Positions 34,957-45,000 are shown, counted from the stretch's first letter. The stretch is DNA of 64,000 bases from Aldehydirespirator sp965220345 (GCA_965220345.1 OZ244822.1:2170001-2234000), one strand, 5' to 3'. Numbers and translations are program-made. The notes: generated from the letters alone by a model not told the origin.

Positions 34957-37900
34957 ATGGTGACGACGATTTCTACCGCCACCTTGGACCCGCAGTTGGC
35001 GTTGTCGTCGGACTTCGCTGAAGCTGTGCGTCGCCATGTCGATGGCTTAGCCAGCGACGCGGACCGCGCGCTTCTGGAAGGCAACTCTCGGCTGTGGGTT
35101 CGAGCCCTCTACCGACTGCTTGACGATGTCGCTGAGTCCATTGACACTGTCAAGTCCACAGTTAGGGGACACCAGCGCGCCCTGATTGTTGCTGACCTTG
35201 AAGAGGATTACCGGGCCATTGACAGTGTGCTTAGCGGCCTTATTGGGCCTCCGCTGGAACCGCTTGAAAGCAGCACCAATGGCGATGCCCGCGACACTAA
35301 CCATCTAGAACTGCAGCTTTCATGGGTGCCGGGCACTGTTATTGCTTGGGCTGCAGGTCCGGGAGCTACAGAAACCATGCCGGATGTGTTGGGGAGACTG
35401 CGCGACAGTGGTGCTGGTGCCGTGGAATGGACTCAGCATCGACCGGTGAAAATCCCTGGAGGCGGACGCGCCGAGACGGTGTCTGCACCATTAGATAGCT
35501 GTCTTGGCTGGCTTGTGGCACTGGGTGAAGCAGCCGAATCCGATGGTGTCGGTGCCAGCGTCTCGTGGCTTGGCTTGGTGGCGGCTTTGGCGGTGCGATT
35601 AACCGCTCAAGGGCGCATGGTTCCTCAACTCAAAAAAGTTAGGCGGCGCCGTCACGACGAAAGCTCTCAGGGTCACAACCCCAACAACGGCACCAACGGC
35701 AGCAACTCCAACTCCAACAGCAGTTCCAGCACCAGCGCTAACAGTTCACGTTCTGACACTGCCAGCTATGTGGTTCGCTGGGTGCCAGCGCTGGTCGAAT
35801 CCGATGTGGTCACGGCTCTGGCGGACTCACTGCCTGGTGCCGTTGCTGCTTTTGAGAATCAGCGTGATGCCATCACCTTCACAAATGCTGTTTTAGCCGA
35901 CATTGTTGATGCCATCGCTACCGAAGCAGCCGAACGCCTTGACGGTCCTGCGATGCCACCAAAGCCGCACACCAAAGCTGAGACAGCCGAAGCTGCTTTG
36001 GCTTGCCTTGACGGCAATCCCTTCGAAGCTCCCAGCCGAAACGGCTCTGACCTAGCCCGCCGACTTGATCAGTGGGCCCGCCCGGTTACAGATCCTTACG
36101 ACCAGCGCCTGCGTTTGATCGTTCAGCTTGACCCGCCTGATGATGTCGGTGCTTGGCATCTGTCGGTGCTGTCAGAGTCAAGCACCGGTGAGCTACAGCC
36201 GGTGGAGCGGGCTTTGGTGATCGCGTCTCGTAATCGCCGCCAAGCAGTCAAAAATCAGATGTCTCGCTTGGAGCGTCTCGTCCCAGAGTTACTGCGTCTC
36301 GGTGGCCGCCGCCGCGGTGAAGTGATCCTCAGCAGTGACGAAGCCTGGCAGTTGATGACCGAGACCGGCCATGCGTTGCAAGCCGTGGGATACGACGTGC
36401 GGGTGCCAGCATTGTCACGGCGACGCCCCACGCCAGCGCTGCGGCTCACTTCGCTGGAAGCTGAAGAGACCGTAGTAGGAGCACGCCAGCTGGCGGACGT
36501 GCGCTGGTCGGTGGCTTTTGATGATGTGGAACTGAGCGCAGCAGAGATCCGCGAACTGGCTACACAAGCCCGCCCGCTGGTGAGAAGCCGTGGCCGTTGG
36601 GTGGAACTTGACCGAGCGGATTTGAACGAAGCAGCAGCAGCACTAGCTGAGCGAGCCGATATGACCCGCCTGACCGGTGCTGACATGCTGCGCCATGCTC
36701 TTGGCTTAGAAGGGTCGCCGCTAGCCGGTGGCACCGTAATCGCCGGTGAGGGCTGGGCAGCTGAACTGATTGAGAGCGCTCGCCGGATACCTAGCGAACT
36801 GCCTACCGAACCTGAGGGTTTCAAAGGAGCGCTGCGCACTTATCAAGCTGATGCTCTGGTCTGGTTGGAGTTTTTGCGGCAGGCTGGTCTGGGAGGTTGC
36901 CTAGCGCTGGACATGGGCTTAGGTAAGACACCAACCCTGCTAGCTCATCTAAATCTCACTCGCAGCGACGGGCCTGCTCTTGTGGTTGCGCCACCTGCGG
37001 TGGTAAGCAATTGGGCTTCGGAGGCTCGGCGTTTCGTGCCGGAACTAAGTGTGGTAGTGCATCACGGGCCGAGCCGCACTCCGCAGGATCGAGTGCCAGA
37101 AATGGCAAAGAAAGCCGATCTGGTGGTGTCAACATATGGCACAACCATGCGCGACCTAGACGCTCTCGAAAATATTGCTTGGTCAACGGTTGTTCTTGAT
37201 GAAGCCCAAGCGGTCAAGAACCCAACCAGCGAAACCGCTCAACAGTTGCGCCGTCTTGATGCGCGTTGTCGAGTGACTCTGACTGGAACCCCTGTCGAGA
37301 ATGGTCTCGGCGATTTGTGGTCCATCATGGACTTCTGTAACCCAGGCCTGCTCGGTGCCCGCAACCGTTTCATAGCAGAAATGTCACGAGTCAACACGCA
37401 GGCGGTCGCGATACCGAATGCGTCTCCGCTCGCAGTCGCTTCTGGGGACTCCGACACCCAAAACTCAGGCACTGCCGACGCGGGCAATGCTGCTGGAAAC
37501 CTTGACTCTGGTTCTGACAGTTCCGACACGTCTGACAGCAACGCCAACGGCAACGGTTCTACCCGATCGGGCGCTTCTGGTGAAAGCGCGCTAGCTGCTC
37601 TCAACGGGATTCTGGTGTTTCGCCGCACCAAAGCCGAACCAGCTATCGCTGCGGAACTACCCGACCGCATTGATGAGCTTGACCATTGCACGATGACCTC
37701 CGAACAGATCGGGCTTTACCAAGCGGTGCTTGATGAGCTAGTGACCCGCACCGAAACACCCGAAGCCGCCACCGGGCCGGAACGCAAGGGAGCAGTGCTC
37801 GCAGCGATTACCGCTCTAAAACAGATTTGCAACCATCCAGTGAACTATCAAGACGACGGCGGATCCCTTGAAGGTCGCTCTGGGAAACTCGTGAGGCTTG

Positions 37901-38511
37901 AACAGATCATGGACCAGGTTTTCGCGACTGGTGAGCGAATGCTGATCTTCACACATTTCGCGACCTGGGGTGAACGCTTAACGGTTCATTTGAGCGAACG
38001 CAGTGGCTTGCCGATTAAGTGCTATCACGGCGGACTAGCACGCGGCGCTCGTGATCGTATGGTTCAGTCGTTCCAGCAAGGCCGCGGACCGGGTGCTTTG
38101 GTGCTGTCGCTGAAAGCCGGTGGCACTGGACTTAATTTGACTGCCGCTAATCATGTGGTGCTGTATGACCGCTGGTGGAATCCGGCTGTAGAAGATCAGG
38201 CTCGTGACCGAGCTTGGCGTATCGGTCAACGCAACACTGTGCTGTGTCACCGTTTGGTGTGCCCTGGAACAGTAGATGAACGCGTTGAGGAGGTGGTTGC
38301 AGGCAAGCGCCGCATCGCCGAAATGGTGCTGCCGAAATCGTCGTCGGTGGGTGATCTCAACAGCGAGCAACTGCGCGCAGCTCTCGGCATTGACCAAAGC
38401 CAGTTACTTGTCGACGAAACCAGTTACACCAACACAAACGCCGATCGCGGCAGAGATAATCAAGACAACGCGATCCAAGACAGTCATCAGACTCAGACCC
38501 AAAGCGCATGA
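34957..38511 (+). CDS. SNF2-family DEAD/DEAH-type helicase
   Basis: A 1184-residue protein. The N-terminal 560 residues contain an SNF2-associated region as in bacterial HelZ-like proteins; from about residue 620 a full Swi2/Snf2 ATPase follows: LALDMGLGKTPT, VLDEAQAVKN, TLTGTPVENGLGDLWS, FTHFATWGERL and LNLTAANHVVLYDRWWNPAVEDQARDRAWRIGQ-type motifs V-VI. Two low-complexity Ser/Asn/Gly inserts (about 230-265 and 830-880) interrupt it, the second inside the helicase core. A near-leaderless promoter (TAAACT, 34938-34943) may precede the ATG. Role probably in chromatin or repair; uncertain. Confidence 0.88.
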   Translation: MVTTISTATLDPQLALSSDFAEAVRRHVDGLASDADRALLEGNSRLWVRALYRLLDDVAESIDTVKSTVRGHQRALIVADLEEDYRAIDSVLSGLIGPPLEPLESSTNGDARDTNHLELQLSWVPGTVIAWAAGPGATETMPDVLGRLRDSGAGAVEWTQHRPVKIPGGGRAETVSAPLDSCLGWLVALGEAAESDGVGASVSWLGLVAALAVRLTAQGRMVPQLKKVRRRRHDESSQGHNPNNGTNGSNSNSNSSSSTSANSSRSDTASYVVRWVPALVESDVVTALADSLPGAVAAFENQRDAITFTNAVLADIVDAIATEAAERLDGPAMPPKPHTKAETAEAALACLDGNPFEAPSRNGSDLARRLDQWARPVTDPYDQRLRLIVQLDPPDDVGAWHLSVLSESSTGELQPVERALVIASRNRRQAVKNQMSRLERLVPELLRLGGRRRGEVILSSDEAWQLMTETGHALQAVGYDVRVPALSRRRPTPALRLTSLEAEETVVGARQLADVRWSVAFDDVELSAAEIRELATQARPLVRSRGRWVELDRADLNEAAAALAERADMTRLTGADMLRHALGLEGSPLAGGTVIAGEGWAAELIESARRIPSELPTEPEGFKGALRTYQADALVWLEFLRQAGLGGCLALDMGLGKTPTLLAHLNLTRSDGPALVVAPPAVVSNWASEARRFVPELSVVVHHGPSRTPQDRVPEMAKKADLVVSTYGTTMRDLDALENIAWSTVVLDEAQAVKNPTSETAQQLRRLDARCRVTLTGTPVENGLGDLWSIMDFCNPGLLGARNRFIAEMSRVNTQAVAIPNASPLAVASGDSDTQNSGTADAGNAAGNLDSGSDSSDTSDSNANGNGSTRSGASGESALAALNGILVFRRTKAEPAIAAELPDRIDELDHCTMTSEQIGLYQAVLDELVTRTETPEAATGPERKGAVLAAITALKQICNHPVNYQDDGGSLEGRSGKLVRLEQIMDQVFATGERMLIFTHFATWGERLTVHLSERSGLPIKCYHGGLARGARDRMVQSFQQGRGPGALVLSLKAGGTGLNLTAANHVVLYDRWWNPAVEDQARDRAWRIGQRNTVLCHRLVCPGTVDERVEEVVAGKRRIAEMVLPKSSSVGDLNSEQLRAALGIDQSQLLVDETSYTNTNADRGRDNQDNAIQDSHQTQTQSA

Positions 38512-38876
38512 GCACAGCGAACGGGCGAAGACGCTTCCACACTTCCAATGGCTCAGCGGCTGCTAATGGCACAGCTGCCGCCGATATTGCCCGGCGACGC
38601 TCGCGACGCAGCAGATCCAAAAGCTCGGCTGTGCAGTCAGCCAAAACCACAAGCGAGTTCTGGGGCTCGGTTGACAAGCTGCCCTCAGTACAAGAAGTGG
38701 TCGTCTCGACGGACCCTTCCGCGGTGATGCGATCTCTGGGTCGTCCACCGTTTTCTGGCAATGAAGCGATTAGCGAGTATTACTTGCGTGCCGTCTATGA
38801 GAACACGTCGAAACTAGCGGAAGTTCTAGCTACTGCTGGTGATCTGCTAGAGACCGGCCAACAAACCGACACCTGA
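38508..38876 (+). CDS. Unknown protein coupled to the SNF2 helicase
   Basis: A 122-residue protein starting at the ATG that overlaps the helicase stop by 4 bp (ATGA). The first 55 residues are basic and Ser/Ala-rich (RRRSRRSRSKSS), probably disordered and nucleic-acid binding. Residues 60-120 are helical with VMRSLGRPPFSGNEAISEYYLRAVYENTSKLA. I do not recognise the family. The overlap implies co-expression and perhaps a helicase cofactor. Confidence 0.65.
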   Translation: MSTANGRRRFHTSNGSAAANGTAAADIARRRSRRSRSKSSAVQSAKTTSEFWGSVDKLPSVQEVVVSTDPSAVMRSLGRPPFSGNEAISEYYLRAVYENTSKLAEVLATAGDLLETGQQTDT

Positions 38877-38947
38877 GCACAGACCCAAAAGATCGCTTGA
38901 ACAACGCATGGTTTGACAACAGGTGTCACAGCGTCAAGCATTAAGAC

Positions 38948-40213
38948 GTGCCAGCAGTCACATCAAGCAAGTCGCTACGTGTCACGCTGGCCCGCATCAG
39001 CGGCGTGCTCATCGGAGTTTCGGCTGTTCTGCTAGCGCTGCTCATAGGCGCAGCCATGATCTTGGGTTTAGGAGCCAACCCCATAGAGGGCTATAAAGAA
39101 CTGCTTGCCGGTGCTTTCGGCGGCACCGATGAACTCGCAGAATCAGCAGCCAAAGCCATGCCGCTTCTGCTGGTAGGCACAGGCATTTGCGTGGCTTTCC
39201 GGGCTCGAGTAATCAACATCGGTGGTGAAGGCCAGATCATCGCTGGCGGACTGCTGTCCACTGTCACCGCTTTGTCTGTGCCCGATCTGCCGTCAGTGGT
39301 TCTGGTTCCGCTGGTGCTGTTCATGGGTCTGGTCGGAGGCGCTATCTGGGGCGGTATCCCAGGCGCTTTGAAGGCTTATCTCGGGGTCAACGAGATCTTG
39401 TCGACGATCATGTTGAACCTAGTAGCGGTGCAGTTGTTCAACTATCTGTTGCGTGCGCCTTTGATGGACCCAAGACAGATCGAACTAGGAACCCGTATCC
39501 CTCAAACTGAACGCCTCTCAGAGAACGCTGACCTGCCGGTATTGATCGAAGGAACCCGCTTCCATCTTGGTGTGGTGGTGGCTCTGCTGGCCGCAGCCGC
39601 GGCTTGGTTCTTCTTGTGGCGCACAACCACCGGTTACCGGCTGCGAGCAGTGGGTGCCAGCGCTGCAGCCGCCCGATATGCGGGAATGCCGGTTAAGCGC
39701 ATGACCATGCTGGCGCTCACGCTCAGCGGATCGTTGTGCGGGCTAGCTGGCGCTGCGCTGGTGTTCGGTAGCGAAACTCACCGTCTGCAGACCGAAGGTT
39801 TCGCCACGGGTTTCACTGGTTCTGCTGGCTTCAACGGCATCGTGGCAGCTTTGTTCGGTGGACTACATCCCTTGTTTACGATTCCGTCATCGTTTTTGTT
39901 CGGGGGACTGCTGGTAGGTGCCAACGCCATGCAACGAGCCATTCAGATACCGGTTGCTTTGGTGATCGGACTCAACGGCTTGATCGTGGTTTTCGTGGTA
40001 AGCAGCAACACCCTGCGCGAACGTTTCGCCCGTCTATATCGCATCAGCATGGACAGCCGTGAAGCATCACCTACAGAGCTGACAGAAACGCAAGCAGCAG
40101 AAGTTTCAACCGATGAAGTTGGCATCGCAAAGCTAAGCGCCACCAGCGACAAACCGTCCAACAGCGCAGACGGTGACAGGGATCCAGCGACGGGTTCGGA
40201 GCCTGAACCGTGA
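38948..40213 (+). CDS. ABC transporter permease, nucleoside/BMP type (subunit 1)
   Basis: A 421-residue inner-membrane protein of the BPD_transp_2 family with about ten hydrophobic helices. The conserved segments RVINIGGEGQIIAGG and LGVNEILSTIMLNLVAVQL correspond to YufP/NupP-type permeases of the guanosine/nucleoside importer. The C-terminal 55 residues are hydrophilic, Ser/Thr/Glu-rich and likely cytoplasmic. The GTG of the second permease overlaps its stop (GTGA). Members act with the BMP lipoprotein and two-domain ATPase encoded downstream. Substrate inferred only from the family. Confidence 0.88.
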   Translation: MPAVTSSKSLRVTLARISGVLIGVSAVLLALLIGAAMILGLGANPIEGYKELLAGAFGGTDELAESAAKAMPLLLVGTGICVAFRARVINIGGEGQIIAGGLLSTVTALSVPDLPSVVLVPLVLFMGLVGGAIWGGIPGALKAYLGVNEILSTIMLNLVAVQLFNYLLRAPLMDPRQIELGTRIPQTERLSENADLPVLIEGTRFHLGVVVALLAAAAAWFFLWRTTTGYRLRAVGASAAAARYAGMPVKRMTMLALTLSGSLCGLAGAALVFGSETHRLQTEGFATGFTGSAGFNGIVAALFGGLHPLFTIPSSFLFGGLLVGANAMQRAIQIPVALVIGLNGLIVVFVVSSNTLRERFARLYRISMDSREASPTELTETQAAEVSTDEVGIAKLSATSDKPSNSADGDRDPATGSEPEP

Positions 40214-41145
40214 TTGATTTCGTCACCGTCACTTTCACAGTTGCCACTTTTGCTTCGGGTGTGCGGCTAGCCACCCCTTATCTGTTGGCGGCTTTGGGTG
40301 AGACTCTCAGCCAGCGCAGTGGGGTGCTCAACCTCGGTGTTGACGGCGTGATGCTGCTGGGAGCGTTCTTCTCTTACTGGGCTGTGCTTCAAAGCGACAG
40401 CATCATGATCGGCTTGCTCGCTGGGATCGCTGTGGGTTTGCTGATGGGAGTTGTTTATGCCGTGGTCACAGTGGTTTTCCGAGCCGAGCAAGGCATCAGC
40501 GGTATCGGTATCTTCTTGTTCGGTTTAGGGATTAGCGAATTGCTGTTCTTCGAATGGGTTGGCACTCCATTGCCGATCCAGAGCTTCGACAAGCTGGCGA
40601 TACCGCTGCTGTCAGACATTCCCAAGATCGGTGACATGTTCTTCAACCACAACCTGCTGGTCTACGTTTCGATGCTGCTGGTGCCCGGCCTGACCTTGCT
40701 AGTTAACCGCACCAGCTTCGGGCTTAATGTTCGAGCTGTAGGCGAAACCCCTGAAGCCGCTGACAGCCTGGGAGTGTCTGTCGCTTGGACACGGGCCGCC
40801 ACGATCCTTATAGGCAACGCATTGGCTGGAGTTGCCGGTGCCGCGCTCGCAATCGAGATAGGGATCTTCCAAAACAACATCACTAACCAGATCGGTTTCA
40901 TCGCCATTGCATTGGTCTACTTCGGGGCATGGCGACCGACCGGAGTTCTGGCAGGATCACTGCTCTACGGATTGGTCACCGCCACTGTCAATCAGTGGAA
41001 AACCGCTGGTCTGGTCACTGGTGCTGCGTCAAGTTTCACGACCATGGCACCCGCCGCTTTGACGATTGTGGCTCTGGTTGTGATCGCTCGTCGCAGCGCC
41101 GCTCAGCCAGCAGCTTTGACTCTGCCGTTCGTGCGCGGGCACTAA
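40210..41145 (+). CDS. ABC transporter permease, nucleoside/BMP type (subunit 2)
   Basis: A 311-residue membrane protein with the family opening ATPYLLAALGETLSQRSGVLNLGVDGVMLLGAF (YufQ/NupQ type). It is the partner of the preceding permease, with a 4-bp overlap, and has about eight to nine helices. GLNVRAVGETPEAADSLGVSV is the cytoplasmic coupling loop contacting the ATPase. It is followed by the binding lipoprotein 70 bp downstream, which has its own strong ribosome-binding site. Confidence 0.88.
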   Translation: MIDFVTVTFTVATFASGVRLATPYLLAALGETLSQRSGVLNLGVDGVMLLGAFFSYWAVLQSDSIMIGLLAGIAVGLLMGVVYAVVTVVFRAEQGISGIGIFLFGLGISELLFFEWVGTPLPIQSFDKLAIPLLSDIPKIGDMFFNHNLLVYVSMLLVPGLTLLVNRTSFGLNVRAVGETPEAADSLGVSVAWTRAATILIGNALAGVAGAALAIEIGIFQNNITNQIGFIAIALVYFGAWRPTGVLAGSLLYGLVTATVNQWKTAGLVTGAASSFTTMAPAALTIVALVVIARRSAAQPAALTLPFVRGH

Positions 41146-41215
41146 CTCTGGCAGAAACTTTCAACAGAGCGTAAAGTCAAGCAACCCAAGCCTAAATCTG
41201 GAGGGAAACAAAGCC

Positions 41216-43390
41216 ATGACAAAGCATCTGCGTTTCAGAGCTGCTGTCTTTGGGGTCATCGCCGTATTTGCGCTGCTAGCAGCTGCGTGCGGAGATGACT
41301 CTGACGACAACGGCACCGAAACCACCGCAACAGAGACCGGAACTTCTGAAGCTGAAGCTCAAGCTCAACAACAAGTTGAGGCTGCTCAAGCCGAAGCCGA
41401 TGAAGCCGCGCAGCGTGCGGCCGAGGCGGAAGCCGCAGCCGAAGAAGCACGCGAAGCTCTTGAGGCCGCTATGGACGCAGCCGAAGGCACCGTCGACGCT
41501 GATGAAGTAGCCGAACTCGAAGCGGCTTTGGCTGCTGCTCAGGACGCAGCCGCTGCGGCCTCAGAGGAAGCCGCAGCCGCTGAAGCTGCCCTCGCTGAAG
41601 CCGCTGCCGCAGCCGCATCCGACATGTCTGAACCACAAGCCCTGCGTGCTGCTGTGGTGACACCGAGCGCTGAGAATGATTTGGCGTTTAGTCAGTCGAT
41701 TGTGGATGCTTTGCATCGCATGGAAGATGCCGGGCATTTCAGTGAGGTGGCGATATCTCCGGGTGTGTTTGTTGTGGAGGATGCTGGTTTGGCGTTGCGT
41801 GATTATGCCGAGTCGGGTTATGACTTGGTGGTGGCGCATGGTTCTCAGTACGGTGGTTTGCTTGAGGAGATAGCCCCAGATTTTCCTGATGTGGCTTTCG
41901 CTTGGGGTACTGCTGCTGAAACCTTTGATCAGCCCAACATTTCGTCTTATGATGCCCGATCCGATCAAGGTGGTTACGCCATGGGTGTGATGGCAGCCAT
42001 GTTGGCCGATGGAGGCCCGGTAGGGATCGTGGGCCCAATCGAGGTTGGTGATGCCAAACTATTCGTAGACGGCTTCGCAGAAGGTGTCCGCGACGGTGGC
42101 GGCACCGCTAACGCGGTTTATACCGACTCTTTTGGTGATGTGCAGTTGGCTGCTGAGGCAGCGCAGTCGTTTATTGACAATGGTCACACGGTGCTGACCG
42201 GCACCGCGCAGATGACTGTCGGCGCGATAGGTGTAGCTCGCGAGAGTGGTATTCCTTGGTTTGGTACTCAATCCAATCAGACCAGCGTCGCTCCCGAAAT
42301 CGTTGTAGCTAACCAGGTCTACAAGTGGGACGTGGTGCTTGCAGACCTAGTCGCTGACATTCAGCAAGGTTCGATGGGCGGCACCTCTTATGAGATCAAC
42401 TTCGCTAACGGCGGTCTAGTGCTCGAATACAACGATGCCTACGATCTGCCCGCGGACGTGCGAGCCGCAGGAGATGCCGCCGTGGCAGGCTTCATGGCTG
42501 CGCCGCTGCGTGCTGCTGTGGTGACTCCGAGTGCTGAGAATGATTTGGCGTTTAGTCAGTCGATTGTGGATGCTTTGCATCGCATGGAAGATGCCGGGCA
42601 TTTCAGTGAGGTGGCGATATCTCCGGGTGTGTTTGTTGTGGAGGATGCTGGTTTGGCGTTGCGTGATTATGCCGAGTCGGGTTATGACTTGGTGGTGGCG
42701 CATGGTTCTCAGTACGGTGGTCTGCTTGAGGAGATAGCCCCAGATTTTCCTGATGTGGCTTTCGCTTGGGGTACTGCTGCTGAAACCTTTGATCAGCCCA
42801 ACATTTCGTCTTATGATGCCCGATCCGATCAGGGCGGCTACGCCATGGGCTTGGCGGCTGCCATCATCGCCGACGGTGGTCCGGTAGGGATCGTGGGCCC
42901 GATAGAGGTCGGTGATGCCAAACTGTTCGTGGACGGCTTCATTGCGGGCGTGCAGGCGGGCGGCGGCACCGCCAACGCGGTTTACACCGACTCTTTTGGT
43001 GATGTGCAGTTGGCTGCTGAGGCAGCACGGTCGTTTATCGATAACGGACATACGGTGCTGACCGGCACCGCGCAGATGACTGTCGGCGCGATTGGAGTGG
43101 CTCGCGAGAGTGGTATTCCTTGGTTTGGCACTCAGTCCAATCAGACCAGCGTCGGTCCCGAGATAGTTGTTGCTAATCAGGTTTACAAATGGGATGTAGT
43201 TCTCGCTGATCTGGTGCGCGACATTCAGCAAGGTTCGATGGGCGGCACCTCTTATGAGATCAACTTCGCCAACGGCGGTCTAGTGCTCGAATACAACGAT
43301 GCCTACAACCTGCCCGCGGCGGCTCGATCAGCGGCCGATGATGCCGTGGCGGGCTTCACTGACGGCACGCTGTCAACCGGAGTCGGCTAA
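41216..43390 (+). CDS. BMP-family substrate-binding lipoprotein with duplicated binding domain and coiled-coil stalk
   Basis: A 724-residue lipoprotein; strong ribosome-binding site (GGAGGG, 41200-41205). Signal FGVIAVFALLAAACGD with acylated Cys25. Residues about 42-140 are an Ala/Glu heptad-like coiled coil (EAQAQQQVEAAQAEADEAAQ), probably a stalk. Then two tandem copies of a basic membrane protein (PBP1/Med-type) domain, about residues 143-430 and 431-718, each starting LRAAVVTPSAENDLAFSQS. The copies are 864 bp apart and almost identical in the first 330 bp. Normal BMP proteins have one such domain. It presumably feeds nucleosides or similar ligands to the adjacent permeases. Confidence 0.85.
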   Translation: MTKHLRFRAAVFGVIAVFALLAAACGDDSDDNGTETTATETGTSEAEAQAQQQVEAAQAEADEAAQRAAEAEAAAEEAREALEAAMDAAEGTVDADEVAELEAALAAAQDAAAAASEEAAAAEAALAEAAAAAASDMSEPQALRAAVVTPSAENDLAFSQSIVDALHRMEDAGHFSEVAISPGVFVVEDAGLALRDYAESGYDLVVAHGSQYGGLLEEIAPDFPDVAFAWGTAAETFDQPNISSYDARSDQGGYAMGVMAAMLADGGPVGIVGPIEVGDAKLFVDGFAEGVRDGGGTANAVYTDSFGDVQLAAEAAQSFIDNGHTVLTGTAQMTVGAIGVARESGIPWFGTQSNQTSVAPEIVVANQVYKWDVVLADLVADIQQGSMGGTSYEINFANGGLVLEYNDAYDLPADVRAAGDAAVAGFMAAPLRAAVVTPSAENDLAFSQSIVDALHRMEDAGHFSEVAISPGVFVVEDAGLALRDYAESGYDLVVAHGSQYGGLLEEIAPDFPDVAFAWGTAAETFDQPNISSYDARSDQGGYAMGLAAAIIADGGPVGIVGPIEVGDAKLFVDGFIAGVQAGGGTANAVYTDSFGDVQLAAEAARSFIDNGHTVLTGTAQMTVGAIGVARESGIPWFGTQSNQTSVGPEIVVANQVYKWDVVLADLVRDIQQGSMGGTSYEINFANGGLVLEYNDAYNLPAAARSAADDAVAGFTDGTLSTGVG
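41642..43369 (+). repeat. Tandem 864-bp in-frame duplication (two copies)
   Basis: Copy 1 is 41642-42505, copy 2 is 42506-43369. The first about 330 bp of each copy differ at only a few bases and use T-rich codons unlike their surroundings; the region 330-470 bp into each copy is more diverged; the end is again similar. The pattern suggests duplication followed by gene conversion. Confidence 0.85.
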
Positions 43391-43479
43391 GCACGGCTCG
43401 CTGAGTTCAGCTTCGTAATTACCGCAATAACAGAGACCAAAGACCTGATCTTGATGAGACACCCTCAGGGGAGCGCCCG

Positions 43480-45000
43480 GTGAAACCGCTGCTAGAAATG
43501 CGCGGCATCACCAAGCGCTTCCCGGGGGTGTTAGCCAACAACGCTGTCGACTTTGATGTCCGAGCAGGCGAAATCCACGCGCTGCTAGGCGAGAACGGTG
43601 CCGGCAAAAGCACCTTGATGAAGATCCTTTTCGGGCTTTACGCGCCTGATAAAGGATCAATACTGCTTGACGGTGAACCGTCGCGTGTTCATTCTCCTGC
43701 TTCAGCGATTGAAGCGGGGATAGGCATGGTTCATCAACATTTCATGCTGGTTCCGACTCTCACTGTCACAGAGAACGTGGCTTTGGGATTGCAGACGAAG
43801 CGTTTCGGGCGACCGGATCTTGATGAAGTTCGTGCTCGCATTGTGGAACTCTCAGCTACCTACGGCCTCAACGTGCCTCCAGATGCTTTTCTGTGGCAAC
43901 TAGCAGTGGGGGAGCGTCAGCGAGTAGAGATCATCAAAGCCCTGCTGCGTGAAGCCAGGCTGCTGGTGCTTGACGAACCTACCGCGGTGCTAACTCCAGG
44001 CGAAGTTGACGACTTGTTCGTGACATTGCGGCGTATGGCCAACGACGGTCAAGGGCTGATATTTATTTCGCACAAACTGCATGAAGTGCTGGCTTTGGCT
44101 GATCGCATCACCGTGATGCGTGACGGCTGCGTGGCGGGCAGAACCGTGCCCGCTGAAACTGATCGTGAAGGCTTAGCCCACATGATGGTGGGACGGCCAG
44201 TGAAACTGGCCCCCGAAGTGGCCGAGACTCAAGATCGCGGAGTGAGGCTCAACATCAGAGGACTAACCGTGGTCGGCGACCGAGGCACGAACGCGGTTGA
44301 AGCTCTCAATCTTGAAGTGCGGGGTGGTCGCATTCTTGGGATCGCCGGTGTTTCTGGTAACGGCCAGCGCGAACTCGCTGAGGCTGTAGCAGGTTTGCGT
44401 CCAGTTGCTTCGGGTAGCGTCACGATTGACGGCAACGACATCACTGGGGAAGGCCCAAGCACAACTCGTAGTCGTGGGCTGGCGTTCATTCCCGAAGAGC
44501 GAATGCGTGACGGTGCTATCGGCAGCTTTAGCGTCTCAGAGAATCTGATGTTGCTGGCTCACGCAGAACCTCGCTTTTCGCGCCGTGGGGTGCTACGCGG
44601 TAGCGCTATCCGCAGCCATAGCCAGACCCTTGTGAACGAGTATGCGGTCAAGACACCTGAGCTGAGCACCACCACCAGCGCACTGTCAGGCGGCAACATC
44701 CAGAAACTAATACTGGCTCGTGAACTGGAGGGTGAGCCAGCGGTGCTGGTGGCTGCTCAACCCACTCGCGGGGTGGACATAGGTGCCGCTGAATATATTC
44801 ACGAGCGTCTGGTTGCTCAACGGGGTCGCGGCACCGCCATCATGGTGATCTCAGAAGACCTTGACGAGGTGCTGGCATTGTCTGATGAGGTGGCGGTGAT
44901 GTTTGAGGGCCGAGTAGTAGCGGTGATCCCCCGAGCCGATTGCACTGTTGCCGAACTCGGTTTGTTGATGGCTGGTGGTGCCAGAAGCGAAGCTGCATGA
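43480..45000 (+). CDS. Two-domain ABC ATPase of the BMP/nucleoside importer
   Basis: A 506-residue protein with two ABC cassettes, as in YufO/NupO. Domain 1: Walker A GENGAGKSTLMKILFG, signature-like AVGERQRVEIIKALL, Walker B LLVLDEPTAVLTP. Domain 2: degenerate P-loop ISGVSGNGQRELAEAVAG-like segment, intact signature LSGGNIQKLILARELE, and VLVAAQPTRGVDIGA. This asymmetry is normal for the sugar/nucleoside CUT2-like class. The GTG start is 89 bp after the lipoprotein gene. It energises the two permeases upstream. Confidence 0.9.
   Translation: MKPLLEMRGITKRFPGVLANNAVDFDVRAGEIHALLGENGAGKSTLMKILFGLYAPDKGSILLDGEPSRVHSPASAIEAGIGMVHQHFMLVPTLTVTENVALGLQTKRFGRPDLDEVRARIVELSATYGLNVPPDAFLWQLAVGERQRVEIIKALLREARLLVLDEPTAVLTPGEVDDLFVTLRRMANDGQGLIFISHKLHEVLALADRITVMRDGCVAGRTVPAETDREGLAHMMVGRPVKLAPEVAETQDRGVRLNIRGLTVVGDRGTNAVEALNLEVRGGRILGIAGVSGNGQRELAEAVAGLRPVASGSVTIDGNDITGEGPSTTRSRGLAFIPEERMRDGAIGSFSVSENLMLLAHAEPRFSRRGVLRGSAIRSHSQTLVNEYAVKTPELSTTTSALSGGNIQKLILARELEGEPAVLVAAQPTRGVDIGAAEYIHERLVAQRGRGTAIMVISEDLDEVLALSDEVAVMFEGRVVAVIPRADCTVAELGLLMAGGARSEAA

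Noticed and set aside
42416..43231. Minus-strand 271-codon ORF opposite the BMP duplication
   Set aside because: It mirrors the repeated domain and recurs in part at 41561-41968 only because the coding strand is duplicated.
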